Below, in pieces: positions 19,926-31,462 of a stretch of 64,000 bases of DNA; position 1 is the stretch's first letter; each line of letters opens with the position of its first letter. The stretch covers positions 64,759,374 through 64,823,373 of the forward strand of contig NC_087065.1 of NCBI RefSeq assembly GCF_963678635.1. The letters are read 5' to 3'. The notes beneath the pieces are model-generated. The model made no database searches, was not told where the DNA came from, and worked only from the letters and a program-made list of their open reading frames with translations. Position numbers and translations under genes: made by a program. Origin of the DNA: Symsagittifera roscoffensis. Lineage: Eukaryota > Xenacoelomorpha > Acoela > Convolutidae.

Positions 19926-20450
19926 AGCAAATTCTAGTTCATTCAACTCTGGTTAAATTCAATTAAGATCTAATCAAAAGTTAAAGATATGAAAACTCTG
20001 ACTTGTTAGTCAGGCTTTTCTTTGAGCTATTTATTTGCCTATAAAGAGCTTTTTTTTATTTTTGACCCTCTATAATGGGATGTTATTCCTAATTTAAACC
20101 CAACACCAAACCACCCGCTTTGAAATTCACTTTGTTTGCATATCAAACCTGGTTAGAATGTGCCATCAGGCCCACTCGCATTTTAGTCTAATTGAAATAC
20201 ATCAACTTGGGTGGTTTCTACTTACTGGTTTAATCGGGGTATTTTAAGGTTTCTTGTACTTTGATTGAAATAGAAATACGAAGAGCGTCACGTGAATTTA
20301 AAAATAACGAGCACTATATTCCCGGGATGACCTCCATAGACCAAAAATGCTAATCATACAGTTCCATAAATTGAGTCTATGTAAAAACACTACTCATACA
20401 AATTTCATATATTTTGCTAAAATGGAGTCATCGAAATTTCGAAGAACTTT

Positions 20451-20796
20451 TTGAGGGACCTTTAGAGCTTAAAAAATTTCAACCAATTAGAATCGCTAAG
20501 CGTTCCTATTGGCTAAATGCTTTTCTCACAAAATCGAAGTCAATAATAACAGAAAACGTATTAAATCAGTGGAAAATAATCAAAAATATTACAAATTGCG
20601 GTCTACAACCGCAATACTATTCAGATAAATATCAAGACTTATGAGTTCATGTTCACAAGAATTTTTAAGTCTTGAAAACTCATCTGCTTATTATCTAATC
20701 GGTCAATATTAACACTAATGGCTTGGATTTATTTTCTTACTTTGAGATTTTCGCGATTTACTTTGAGACTTTGAATACTCACTTCTGATTGGCTGA
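20451..20796 (+). repeat. Left arm of about 345-bp inverted repeat flanking the giant element
   Basis: Nearly identical, in reverse complement, to 44503-44845 (differences counted by eye are few, mostly near the outer end). The arm is non-coding, contains its own small stem (GCGGTCTACAACCGC) and shows no similarity to the LTRs. A 295-bp stretch separates it from the left LTR, while the right arm touches the truncated right LTR directly. Confidence 0.85.
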
Positions 20797-21090
20797 AAGT
20801 AAGCTAAATTTAGCATCGGTGTATCGGACTAAATAAAAAAAAAAAATTTTGTCAAAAAAATGCCAAAAAGAAAAAGTTGCATATGTGGAAAATGTATGAC
20901 TAGCATTTTTTGATGGCGACAATAAAATAATTTTCAAGTAATTTTGAAATTGCAACCAATTTCTGGCAGAATTAAGAAGGCAAAGAATTAATCCTCTAGT
21001 ATCATTTTTTGACTAGAATAAAAAAGGTCAGCTAAACATGAAGTTGTTTTTCTAGATGATGACATCTTGGCAGACGGTGAAGACGGTGAT
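20797..21090. other. Spacer between inverted-repeat arm and left LTR
   Basis: AT-rich then mixed sequence with no ORF or recognised repeat. It has no counterpart on the right side, so the two flanks of the giant element are not symmetrical. Confidence 0.5.
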
Positions 21091-21959
21091 TGACACAGCG
21101 CAACCTTCCGGCGACACGAGAAAAAACGAATAAAGGCCTTAGGAACGAAAAAGTGTTGCGAAGGAGGGTAGGAACATTCTAGAATTTTTATTTTTAAAAT
21201 TTTGATTGGGGAGTGAATATTTCTGAGAAATACAAAAAAGACGGCCATTTTGATGAAAAAGGACAAAAAAAAACAGAACAACGACAAATATTGTGGAAAA
21301 CGGTCGCACAAGAGACGAGAAATACGAAGCCTCTTATCGTGGCAACAACACATGATAAGACTCTTAGCAGTGGATATTAGTGGAGAAGGAAGCTTCAGTG
21401 GGGAAGGAATATTCCACGGAACCCTCCCGTGCCACAAATTGGAAGAGATAAGAACGTTATCTCAGGAAGATTACGGGAGCGGAGGCTTGGTCCCCCAGAG
21501 ACTGTTTTATGTAAAGGGACTATATAAAACTGACTTTTTAGCTACTTGGATGTCGTAGAAGTCTGAAATAACACCGGTATAATTTGATATTTTAGAATAT
21601 GAGTAGCTAGAAAGAGGAAAGGGTCAATCCATCTCCAATGGATTTAATATAGAACTGTCACACAAAAACATATTAAAATAGATTGTTCGAGCCGTGTTTT
21701 TAATGGCAATCACGTAGTCTGAGGATCCGAGACTCAGCTATGTGGTTGTGTTCGCATGTAAACGAAAGCTGATCAAAAGTCGTTTGACTGATGGCCTAAA
21801 AATAGTAACTTTTTACTTAGCCCTAAACAGACCAGAAAATCAACTGGCAAGGTCGAGACGTTGAAAAACGAGTAGGATTAAGGTAACTGACGCCTGCCAG
21901 TCGTTAATAGGTACTTTTTCTACGCTCCGTCGCTGTGTAGTATTTGGGCGAATGTTACA
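21091..21959 (+). repeat. 5' LTR of the giant element (outer 31 bp missing)
   Basis: Matches 43700-44502 at about 97% and, more distantly, the LTR at 59544-60430 (reverse). Its inner end is ...GTTACA at 21959, supported by the second copy, where the match also stops at GTTACA. The full family LTR appears to start TGTCCGGGGAGT (43669) and so follows the usual TGT...ACA rule; here similarity to the right LTR begins only at 21091. An internal 102-codon frame (21250-21558) is probably chance because it is not preserved in the third LTR. Confidence 0.85.
21521..21529 (+). promoter_or_regulatory. LTR TATA box
   Basis: TATATAAAA lies about 430 bp into the LTR, 430 bp before its inner end, in a G/C-containing context (AAGGGAC upstream). 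The same box is at 44130-44138 in the right LTR. In the diverged minus-strand copy the position is degenerate, so that LTR may be weaker. Confidence 0.55.
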
Positions 21960-21971
21960 TAGACGTTTTTA

Positions 21972-21990
21972 TGGCGCTCCTGGGTGGGCC
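21972..21990 (+). promoter_or_regulatory. Possible primer-binding site
   Basis: TGGCGCTCCTGGGTGGGCC begins 12 bp after the inner end of the 5' LTR. TGGCGC plus a G/C-rich run is reminiscent of a lysine-tRNA 3' end complement, but the match beyond the first six bases is weak and the 12-bp spacing is long. Offered only as the best candidate. Confidence 0.3.
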
Positions 21991-22045
21991 TGTTAAAGGC
22001 ATGAGACCATCATGATCAGCAAGCGTTTCAGCGACGAACCCTCCG

Positions 22046-24126
22046 CTCCGGGCGTATGCCCGAGTTAGAGGCCTTAATGACCGTTATTGTACTAGGGGGA
22101 AGGTGCGTACCCTCCGTCTAGTACTATTTAGCTTTTTAACTTAGTTAACACCGAAAATTCCGGGGGCCGGAGGGTTAGGTGGGAAATCAAGAGCCCGCTT
22201 GTCCCGAGGTCCCAGGACCAAAAACAATTAAAGAGAAAGCGTAAAACCAAACAAAAATAGTGTATAACCAAGGAAAAGCCAAAAACTAATTTATTTGAAA
22301 ACAAAAAAGTACAAAAAACAGTAAAAAATCCAAAAAAGACCAAAAACAGTAAAAAACGTAAAGTGACAGTTTATGTGTTATTTCCGGACGAGATGTGATC
22401 TGACCTTCCTATTTGTTGTTGTTTCAGATTGATTTATATCGTTTCTGATAGAAAGATTGTGTGTTTTGGTGAAGGGTTGGATACCCTCCCTTGAGTGTAA
22501 TTTGAGTATTTAAGCACGTTAATGGTGATTTTGCCGGTGGCCGGAGGGTAGAGTGGCAAGCTGACCGACGTGTTCCACACTCAACAGGGGCATCAGGGAC
22601 AACATCCACAACGACTGTTGGGTATCGTTGAGACAATTTTAGTATCGTTCGGATACTATTTCATTAAAACTTAAGTGGTGGGGGGCACGATTGGCGCGGT
22701 CCGATTGTACCCTCCGTCGATCACAAATTTCCGAGTTAAGGGTCTTAATTCGGGTATTTTGGTGCAAAGGAGGGTATAGTAAAATTCATTTACGACTACT
22801 AATAGATTATTGTCATTACTATATATTACTTATCTCCTATTTAGACACACCCAAATTTTGTCGAAAATTACTGATTTTTGACAAACTATAGACCCCCAAA
22901 TTTTTGGATATCCGAGCTTTTCCGAACAGCAAAAAGCTTTTATATAGGGAGTAGCTACGTAGTTCGATCCCTCTAACTAAAGAAACCGCGTGAGAAAAGA
23001 CTCAGTAAAAGTTGGAAAAAACCAAAATTTTTCGGTCAAAATTTCGATAATTTTCTGAATTTTGTCAATCTGTTTTGGGGATTGAGTTTTTGAGTTTTTA
23101 GAGTTAGAACAATAAAATTTTTTTTGTTAGGAGCGTGCTAGCATAACGTGCTCGGCTGCCAGAAAAAATCTTGAGTAACCCTCCGACTAGCTCCATAGAT
23201 AGAGCTAACGACTTAAGCATTGGAAAAGGAAGGAATCGGAGGGTCCAAATTTGATAGTTATTGGCCAAATTTTTGTCTCCAAACCAATTTTGATCCGGTT
23301 TTTTGCACTATTCCAGTGCCGTACAGGGCTACTACGCTCGTTTCAATTATTTTTAGGCACTTTCAATAGGAATTGCGGAAAAAGTTTCTCAGAACCTATA
23401 TAAGTGGTGAAAAAAGGCCGTTTGTATAAACACGTTTTTGGCAATTTCTCAAAGACTAGCCAACCGATCGGGATAATTTTGGTATCATAAGTCAACGTTT
23501 TGGACCATATTTCCGGACCGCAACCGTTTTTGGGTTGATAATCACGGAAAAGAAAAATGTTTTAGAATTTGTTGGTTCGGAGGGTCCAAATCACAGGTAA
23601 CCCTCCGAGTGGCAGAAAATTTTATCAAAACACCATTTTATCCAACTGGGAAGGTTGACCGTGTCAGCCTACCTAGTTTTAAGTCAGGTGGACCGCTTGA
23701 CTTTATCGCGGTAACATAACCTTTTTTCTTGATTTTTGGGGAACCCTCCGAGGTAACCCTCCGGAGTCAGCTAAACCCCTTAGCAACCCTCCTTAGTGGA
23801 AAACTTCCACGAGATCATCCAAAGAAGTTAAAACAGCCCCCCATAGAGAATTTAGCTTGTTTTGACGCTTCCTGAAGTTAATTGAAGGCCCTTTTAAGTG
23901 AAGTTCAGAAATTTGAAAATTTCGGAGGTACCCTCCGAAGTAACCCTCCGGAGCATATTAAGCATCTTATTGACCCTCCTTAGTAAATTTAAGGGAACCC
24001 TCCGAAGTAACTTGGGTGATTAAGGTACCCTCCGAAGTAACCCTCCGAGGTAGGCTAAGTGTCTTAACAACCCTCCGAAGTAACCCTCCGGAGTGTCTTA
24101 AACCTTCTAAACAACCTTCCTTGTTA
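22046..24126. repeat. ACCCTCCG motif array in the retroelement leader
   Basis: The octamer ACCCTCCG, often as (A/T)ACCCTCCGAAGTA or paired as ACCCTCCGAAGTAACCCTCC, recurs about 20 times over 2 kb. Several copies are in reverse orientation (CGGAGGGT at about 22160, 22545, 22770, 23240 and 23577). Copies are sparse at the left and become a dense cluster at 23740-24110. Forward and reverse copies can pair, so the leader RNA could fold extensively. No ORF is present. This fits a cis-acting RNA region (packaging, export or translation) or protein-binding array. Confidence 0.75.
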
Positions 24127-24328
24127 GAAACTTGAGGAAACCTTCTGTGGCAAATTGGGAAACGGAAAATATCCATTCAATTAAGATCATATTAGGATAT
24201 TAGGCGTGCTTATTAGGATCATAAGAGCCCATTTTGACCCGGAAACTCGTGATCAACTTTGGATTCTAGATCGGGTGTATCAGAAGTACCCGAAAAACTT
24301 TTTTTTTTATTGTGATTTTGGTTGTGCG

Positions 24329-24690
24329 GTTGCCTTGAGCTACTTAATAGGAAAGTTCGGGCAATCTGGGGACAAATAAAGGAATACCTCGGTGAGTGTA
24401 TTAGGCAAATACACACTGACTTGAGAAGAAAAGTTGTTCCCTGCTCTCGTGCACTTGGAGCGTTCCGGGTGTGGGGGAGCTTTTTCATAGAAGACTTTAG
24501 AAATTTTCGATCAGAGGTTGCCTTGAGCTACTTAATAGGACAGCTCGGGCAATCGCAGGACACCTAAAAGAAGACCTCGGTGGTTGTATTAGGCAAATAC
24601 ACACCCACTTGAGAAGACTGTGTCCTGGGCTTTGTTCTTTCGGATCGTTCCGATTGAGGGAAGTCTTTTTCTTTAAGACTAAGTTTTATT
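24329..24690 (+). repeat. Two tandem about 187-bp leader repeats, each with a hairpin
   Basis: GGTTGCCTTGAGCTACTTAA starts both units (24329 and 24516). Each unit holds an inverted repeat around AGGC (GTGTATTAGGCAAATACAC at 24396-24414; a shorter version at 24585-24602) followed by ACTTGAGAAGA. The hairpin is kept while the flanks have diverged, which suggests a structured RNA element upstream of gag. Confidence 0.65.
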
Positions 24691-25150
24691 GATCTGCTTC
24701 TGAGTCATCACTGCTTTTTACCAAAGATTGTTTGATTTTAACAAAGCAGTGACTTGATAAATTGTGTGACGATAAATTGATACTGACGAGAGGTCGATGT
24801 CACCTGTAGGATATTCTTATCTGACTATTGATTGTGTTTTGTGTGTTGATTATATCTTGTCAAAATTTTGTGATACTGTTATACTATACAACAGAGTCGA
24901 GTTAGCAATATATCAATACTGAGCAGGCCCTGTGTGTGTAACTCTAACTGAGTCACTAAGATTGTCATTGAGAAACCTAAGAGACATTCTTGATACTTAC
25001 GAGATCGAAGAGGCAGCGTTAAGTAATTTAACTTGAACTTGTTTGCGGTACGTGTGCATCACCACTAAATTGTACAAATATTGTTTTTTGGCACAAAGCA
25101 TGCAAGGCAGGGACTCGTAAGGATCGACTAATAAGATTCCCAGGCTGAGC

Positions 25151-26577
25151 ATGGGCAGCACGCGAAACTTTAAAACTAGGCGTAGCCAGTCCTCGTTTAG
25201 CAGCGCCTCCGACGTGTTTGCCGAAACCGAATCGACTAAAGGTCAACCTGATCTTTCAGTGAGCGAAATGAAATTAAGGAGCGAGAAAAACCTCGATGGC
25301 AATCAAAGGTGGAGCGCCGAAGCCGGAACCGCGAGCGAAACGCTTGTGGACCCCTTTGACGAAGAATAACGGACGCTTATTCGACCCAATTTTGAGCCAA
25401 GCGAGGACCTCGAGCGGGAGGAAGTCGAGAGGACGGAGGAGACCTCGGAGCGTTCCGAGGTCGAGCCGCGAGAGGAAGTGTGTTATTCAAGGGAATGTCC
25501 AAATCGGAGACCAAGAGTCATAGGTGGAGGAGAGAATATCCACATTCGGCTAATACCCACTCATCTCTGGCCCAGCAGAGCAACAACGCGATGATGTCGA
25601 GTATAAGCCCGAGTGAAGAACAACCGGGTTCGAAGGCCAAGAAGAGTTGGAAGTCTTTGTACGATGAGCGCATGGCGTCACTACGAACTGAAGGTTTATC
25701 TTCCAGTTATGACTACCCGGAGATAACCCATCCGGATGTGAACTTCACACCGTGCCCAAGGAACGACATGAGCAGGAAGGCGTCGTCCGCCTCGCCGACC
25801 AGGCCCATGTCAGATGGGATAACGATGGGAGCGTCATCAACGTTCGACAGATTGATGACGTCGATGAGCAAGCAAAAAGGCGGTGCGTCATCAAGCACCA
25901 GGCTGCAGCCACAGTTGGCCTTATCTTCTTTGGGACTAACCCCGTCATTTGGGGCCACTGGCGACATAAGTGACATGTTCGCTGGCGTAATGAATGGTCT
26001 GGATGAACTGAGACGGGACATGACTAAGAGAATAGATCAGATTGACGAGAGAGCTCACCAGGGTCGAGAAAATCTGAGAGATGAACTAACGCACGTGAAG
26101 TCGCAGGCGAGGGTTGATCAGGCTCAGTTGATTCGCAACACCGATCAATGCCTGGCGGAGAGCCTGGCACAGGCAAACAAGGAGTCGTACGAAAGAGAGC
26201 CTAGGAAGACTAGGGAGATCGAACGATTGTTGAACGATCATGATAGTACCTACGCCCACACGATGACTAGCCTGGAGAAAAGGTTAGATGCCATGTCTGA
26301 CTTAATGATGCGGAAGCTTGACGCGATCCTGAATGGGAACAATTGGCAGGAGCGTTCCAACCCAAGGCAGCGCTCACGCCATGCGAATGATGGAAATGGT
26401 ACGGGCAGCAATGCCAGAGCCCAGCAAAGCTCGATACCGAACTACGAACCTAGAAACAAGGAGCGGCCAAGGGCAGCCCCGTCGAGGCCTGGCTGGACGA
26501 ACCCAGTCCCGCCGGAGGCAGATGCTACCCCGGAGACAAGGTTGCCAATTGTGCCACAAGTTCAGTACCAGATCTGA
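25151..26577 (+). pseudogene. gag: Gag N-terminal region (broken)
   Basis: An ATG at 25151 opens a Ser/Glu-rich frame stopped by TAA at 25367; the same frame continues as an acidic Glu-rich stretch to about 25545. Coding quality then moves to the next frame, open to 26577 (365 codons counted from a GTG at 25480, not a true start). This part has a predicted coiled-coil/helical segment (about codons 175-290: DELRRDMTKRIDQIDER and onward) and a basic, Pro/Arg-rich end. It precedes the capsid/nucleocapsid frame, which again lies in another frame. I infer one gag gene with a nonsense mutation and two shifts, giving the structural protein of the particle. Confidence 0.6.
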
Positions 26578-26600
26578 CTACAGTCTCACAGGACACAACG

Positions 26601-28016
26601 ATGTATGCCTCGATGTTTGAGCCTCTGAACAGATCTCTCGAAACATTCATCACCAAACTCTCGAAGTCAACCGAGAGAGGAGAGAGGTCAAGAAGGACAC
26701 TGAAAAAGCCGAAGTCATATAAAGACGAGTCAGACGGCTGCATTGATACTTGGATAGAGGTGATGAAGTTACACTTTGAGGAAGAGAGTCTCTCCAAGAA
26801 ACAAGAGTGCAGCGCGCTAACGAGCAACCTGGAGGGTACTGCACTAAGTTGTGTAATGGCGAAAAGAGCCAATGAGAAAGACAGCGCTCGCAAGATATTC
26901 GACATCCTGCTGAATCGTTTCGGCTCTGGAGTACAAGGGCACCAGGCTATGGTGAAGTTCGAAAAGAGGCGTGAAAGAGATGACGAATCCATAGATAAAT
27001 TTTTGGACGACCTTGAATTGCTTAGGAGGAGAAGCAATCCCGATGAGAGTAAATCCGAGCGAAACTTGGCGATTGCTTCGAAATTCATGGACGGAGTAAG
27101 GAGTGAGGAGTTGAAGACGATGTTGGCCACACACTTCACCCTGTCACTTGACCAGGTACCCACGCCCGATGATTTGCGTATGAAGTCACGCGAGTACTTA
27201 CTCATAAAACCGAGGGCGCAAAACCGTTACAGCAATTATGGTAACTATAGCGGGACAAACACTGGTGCGAATTCCAGTTGGTACAAACCTCGCGATGACA
27301 TGGATAAGAGGAGGTCGTGTGCGAATTGTGGTTCGATGGACCATCACGTTTCCGCGTGTTCTGCATACAAACAGAACATGAAGGCAATAGGCTACTTTCT
27401 CGAGGACGCCGACGCGACCGACGAGGATCACGAAGAGTACGTCAGAGGGCTCATCATGAAATATGGTCCGGGGTGTTTCTTCTGTAATTTGGAGGGACAC
27501 TTCAAGTCGGATTGTACTCAATTTTGGGATGCAGTGGCGGACGCGAAACATCCCCGCCACGAAGAGGCGCTTTCGGGTGTCAAGGCCAGTCGAGCACGTC
27601 TGATGAACGAGACCGAGTCTCGGAGAAAGGAGACGATACCGAGCACCTTCACGACCAAAAAGGTAAAGACACTGTCTGATGAGGTGGTAGCCTCGAACCT
27701 GGAGGCAGAGTCGTCTAGCCCACTCAAGGTGGATTACGGCCTGGCGCCAAGGACAGCGCTGCAGAATGTCAAACAGGACCTAGCCACGAAAGAAGTGGAG
27801 CAATGGGTAAGGTCGGAGCTGGAGAGCACAGATCTTCGGGAAAGTTTTAATATTCTGGGTAAAACGACGAAAGTAGAAGACAAAGAGGAACCCAGAAAAC
27901 AGGGACTAAAACTGAACGTTATATCTGGGAGAACTTTCGGCATGACGAAGGAGGGGACGAAAATAATGTCCATTATCTCAGTCGCGGGGCACCAGGTGGT
28001 CAAGAACTTGAGTTAA
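26601..28016 (+). pseudogene. gag: Gag capsid and nucleocapsid region with two CCHC knuckles
   Basis: The 471-codon frame has a capsid-like helical domain (W-x-E-V-M-K-L-H-F near residue 52, then a D-x-S-I-D-K-F-L-D-D-L segment typical of Ty3 capsid) and two zinc knuckles. These are CANCGSMDHHVSAC (about residues 240-253) and CFFCNLEGHFKSDC (about 293-306), both CX2CX4HX4C. It ends at TAA 28014-28016, but the same frame continues coding straight into the protease. The stop is either the normal gag terminator read through to make Gag-Pol, or a nonsense mutation. The knuckles bind genomic RNA. Confidence 0.85.
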
Positions 28017-28739
28017 CCAGCCGAGATTACACTAGTCCACCTGGACATCTATGCCGACTACCTGAAGGAGAAAGATCCCAAACTGGACTCCAGGGCAGTG
28101 CGAGCGCTGCTCACAACGGGAGGTCCGAGGCTGATGAAAGTGGACGGACATTATATCGATGTCCCTGGCCCTTACCCGATCCTAATGAATGTGGATGGCA
28201 TCAATATCTACACAAAAGCTCACATAACTGATGCGAACGATCAGATTGGCCGGATATACATTGGTCAAGAGGAGCTGAAGGTTAGACGAATCGGACACAA
28301 CGCGATGCTCGAACAAGATGTAGTGCACATAGGTTGCGAGGCCGATCTGGCCGCACACGTGCTGGACGTGCAAGGCAGACAACTTTCAGTATAGGGACTG
28401 CTAGACACGGGAGCAGTGGTTAGTGTCATGCCAGTCAAAACTTGGACCGACATGGGTTTCGAAAGGTCGGATCTCATACCGACAAACATCAGGTTGGCAG
28501 CTGCCAATCAGGGAGCGATCTATATGACTGGACGAACCCCGATCATTTCACTGCAGCTCGGAGGAAGACATCTTTGGATGAGCTTCCTAGTAGTGGAGAA
28601 TTTGGACGAATCCGTTCAGTTCATCTTAGGAAGGGATTTTGTGCGCAACTTTGATGTCACGATCGATCTCAATGACGGGTTGATTAGGATCAAGGATCCT
28701 GATAGAAAGTATGAAAAGAGACCCCTTAATAAGATCTAA
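28017..28739 (+). pseudogene. pol: Protease region of pol (two in-frame stops)
   Basis: In frame with the gag segment above. A roughly 125-residue linker precedes TAG 28392-28394; directly after it come the retropepsin active site LLDTGAVVSV (about 28397-28426) and the ILGRDF flap-distal motif (about 28624-28641). TAA 28737-28739 interrupts the path into RT. The TAG lies three codons before the catalytic Asp-Thr-Gly, so this copy cannot make an active protease without readthrough. The role is cleavage of Gag-Pol. Confidence 0.85.
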
Positions 28740-28754
28740 ATTAACCAGGCCAAG

Positions 28755-30074
28755 GTGCCGATTTTTCTGGATCGAAAAGTTAGATTAAAACCAAACCAAG
28801 CCGTAGTAGCGACGTTTAGGACGAGGAACTTGAATGAACTCAGCAATGACAGACAGGTGTGTCTGGTGGCAAATCCAAACAGTAAAAGCTCGGCTAATTT
28901 AGGAAGAAGCTTCTCACTCACTCAGAGCGGACTGTGTGTGAGTGTGTTATTGAACACAGAAGCAACAACAGTGACAATACAGAGGGGAAAGAAACTTGGC
29001 TATGCTTTGCCTCTGAACACAGACTTTCAGAGTGTAGAGAACTTGAAAATGTTTGATGTAACTAAATGTCCATTGCATGCAAACCAAGAATGTATAATGA
29101 GGAGAGTGAATGAATTGAAATCTTCTAGGAAATTGTTTTCAATGAAATCGGAAACAGATGATGGGCTGTCTAGTTGCTCCAACTTTCCTGAGAGCCAGAC
29201 AGAAGCAGAGTTAGCAGCAAATAAACCAGTCCTACCTGAGATAGAACATTTGAAGGGTAAAATATCAGACAAGGAACTAGATTCGCTCAGAGCGGTGCTA
29301 AATCGGAACGCAGACGTTTTTTCGAAACATAAGGCCGACATAGGTTGCTGTAATTTTGTAGAACACGAGATTGATATAGAAGAGGGCTCGGTACCTCATA
29401 GGGAAGGGGCGAGAAGAATGACCCCAAACAAGTCAGAAGCGTGTAGGAAGGAAATCGAGATGTTAATGGAGTACGACATGATCGAGCCGTCGAAGTCCCC
29501 GTGGGCTTGTGGCGTGGTCATGGCGAAAAAGAAAGGGGGACAACTCATATTTTGTTGTGATTTCCGTTATCTGAACGCAGTGACTATAAAGGACGCATAC
29601 CCGATTCTCCGCATCGATGCGAGTCTATCCAAGCTGGGAGACGCGAAGTTCTTCACAACGTTGGATCTGGGCTCTGCGTTCTGGCAAGTGCCACTCAGAA
29701 AGCAAGATCGAAAGAAAACAGGCTTTGCGTGCGAGCTGGGATTGTTCCAGTGGAAGAGGATGCCGTTCGGATTGTGCAACGCGACGGCCATATTCCAGCG
29801 ACTGATGGCCCAGGCACTCACGAGCGTCACTAAGAAATACGGGAATCTCATCATGTGTTATGTTGATGATGTCGTGATTGCAACACCAACCTTAGAAGAC
29901 CACATAGAGAGGTTGGAGGAGGTGTTTTCTTGCATGAAGCAGGCGGGTCTGAAATGTAAACCCTCTAAGTGTGAAATCCTCAGAGATTCCATAAAGTATC
30001 TGGGCCGCCTGGTGGACAAACATGGAGTGAGACCAGATCCTGAAGCGGTTGAAGCGGTGCTGATACACAGCTGA
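28755..30074 (+). pseudogene. pol: Reverse transcriptase of pol
   Basis: Same frame as the protease. Ty3 RT blocks are in order: the W-A-C-G-V-V-M-A-K-K-K-G entry, FCCDFRYLN, FFTTLDLGSAFWQVP, F.WKRMPFGLCNA and the catalytic CYVDDVV (about 29854-29874), then KYLGRLVD. Near 30060 the expected linker into the RNase H region is missing about ten residues and the frame changes (TGATG overlap at 30072), which looks like a small out-of-frame deletion rather than a programmed site. It synthesises cDNA in the particle. Confidence 0.95.
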
Positions 30075-31186
30075 TGAGTTTTTTGGGATTCGCTAAATAT
30101 TATCGAGAGTTCATCAAGGGGTATGCTGACAAAATATACCCCATGCAGCGGTTGATGAGAAACAAGGGCAAAAAGTTCACTTGGACTGATGAGGCACAAG
30201 TTTCATTTGAAAACATCAAACGTGAACTTTGCGAGGCACCGGTTCTCGACATGCCAACAGAGAAGGGGATGTTCGTGCTGGACACGGATGCATCAGTGGT
30301 TGCAATATCGGGCATACTTCACCAGGAGCAGGAGTGGAACGGGAGAACGGTTCTTCGTCCGATAGCCTACGGGAGTAAAGTCCTGAGTGATACTGAAATG
30401 AAGTACAGCGCACCAAAAGCGGAGATGTTTGCGGTGATCACTTTCGTGGAAAAATACAGGGCCTACTTGGGGAGTGCTCCCTTCAAGTTACGTGTGGATA
30501 ATCGTGCCCTTGCCTGGCTGAAAACCTATTCGATGGACCAAAGTTATATTGGTCGTTGGATCGTGCGCCTGGATGTATACCACATGATCATAGAGCACCG
30601 TACCCGTGACAAGCACCAGAACGCAGATAGCCTCAGTAAAAAGACAGAATTTTATGAGCGCCTCGAGGAGAATCAGGCTAACCAATCAGAAATCAAAGAC
30701 GGTTTTTCCTTTCTGGACAAAGAAACCTACGACAAACTGCCACTTACTAGGTGGTTAGACAAGTCAAGGCATCCTATACCCGGACACCCTGACCTTCCAG
30801 TGGAGACGGCCGCGGTGATAAAGCTTTTAGCCAGAGGCGAGCCCGTTCCTTTGGATCTGCTAGTCCGATCCAATTTGGTACAGCAAGAACTTACCAGGCT
30901 GGGTATAAACAGCATGGCTCTATTGAACAGAACGGTGAACGTGGCGCTGGACGTCATGGGAAAGCTCCGTGACTTGTTGGACAGGGAAGTGGATAGGCAT
31001 GATCGTGAGTGGATGGAGACCATGCAGCGATTGACTGTCACCAAGAGAACAGAGAAGAGGCCAGTGTCCATTCGCAGCCGAGGCGTTGAACGGGATTGCA
31101 GGTCAATAGTCAACCAGCTGGTGAGCTCGATGCCGAAGGAGGTCTTGTTGAGAACTTCGTTCACTGAATGTGGGACACTGAATTAG
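30074..31186 (+). pseudogene. pol: RT connection and RNase H of pol
   Basis: Begins with the conserved LMSFLGFAKYYREFI, continues with the RNase H core (VLDTDASVVAISGIL near 30270, SDTEMKYSAPKAEMFAV near 30390, LRVDNRALAWL near 30490, RDKHQNADSLSK near 30610). A long linker of about 170 residues follows that is not part of standard RNase H. TAG 31184-31186 interrupts the frame, which then continues in the same phase. It degrades RNA in the RNA-DNA hybrid. Confidence 0.93.
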
Positions 31187-31459
31187 ACCCAAGCCACTGA
31201 GGAAGTCAGGATCATGGCAAAATCTAGCGTCGCTAGGAGAGTGCATTTCACGGATGCAGAAGAAGAATACGAGCCGAGCCCAGATTTTTCGTCCGTGGAC
31301 GAGACAATGTCCGGGGAGTCTGATACCTTCGAGCCAGTCAAGGACGACTTGTCTGAGGAGTCAGACACTTTTGAGCCCGTGCAGGACGACTTGTCCGGGG
31401 AGAGGTTGAAGAGACCACCTAGGGGCAGAATTTTGTCCGGGGAGTCGGGTTCGAATTAA
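31187..31459 (+). pseudogene. pol: Acidic RNase H-integrase linker with SGES repeats
   Basis: Same frame as its neighbours. An acidic stretch repeats the pattern SGES/SEES-DTFEPV-(K/Q)DDLS three times. At DNA level the repeats carry TGTCCGGGGAG (31308, 31392, 31434 and 31476), the same words that start the LTR. TAA 31457-31459 breaks the frame. Probably an unstructured spacer in Pol; the DNA repetition may matter in its own right. Confidence 0.65.
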
Positions 31460-31462
31460 CCA

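Noticed and set aside
21250..21558. 102-codon ORF inside the LTR, also at 43859-44167
   Set aside because: It lies within LTR sequence and is shared only because the LTRs are recent copies; the third LTR (59544-60430) does not keep the frame.
23740..24126. Closely spaced repeated octamers, CRISPR-like at first glance
   Set aside because: Repeat unit is only about 8-13 bp, spacing is irregular, orientation is mixed and the genome is eukaryotic.
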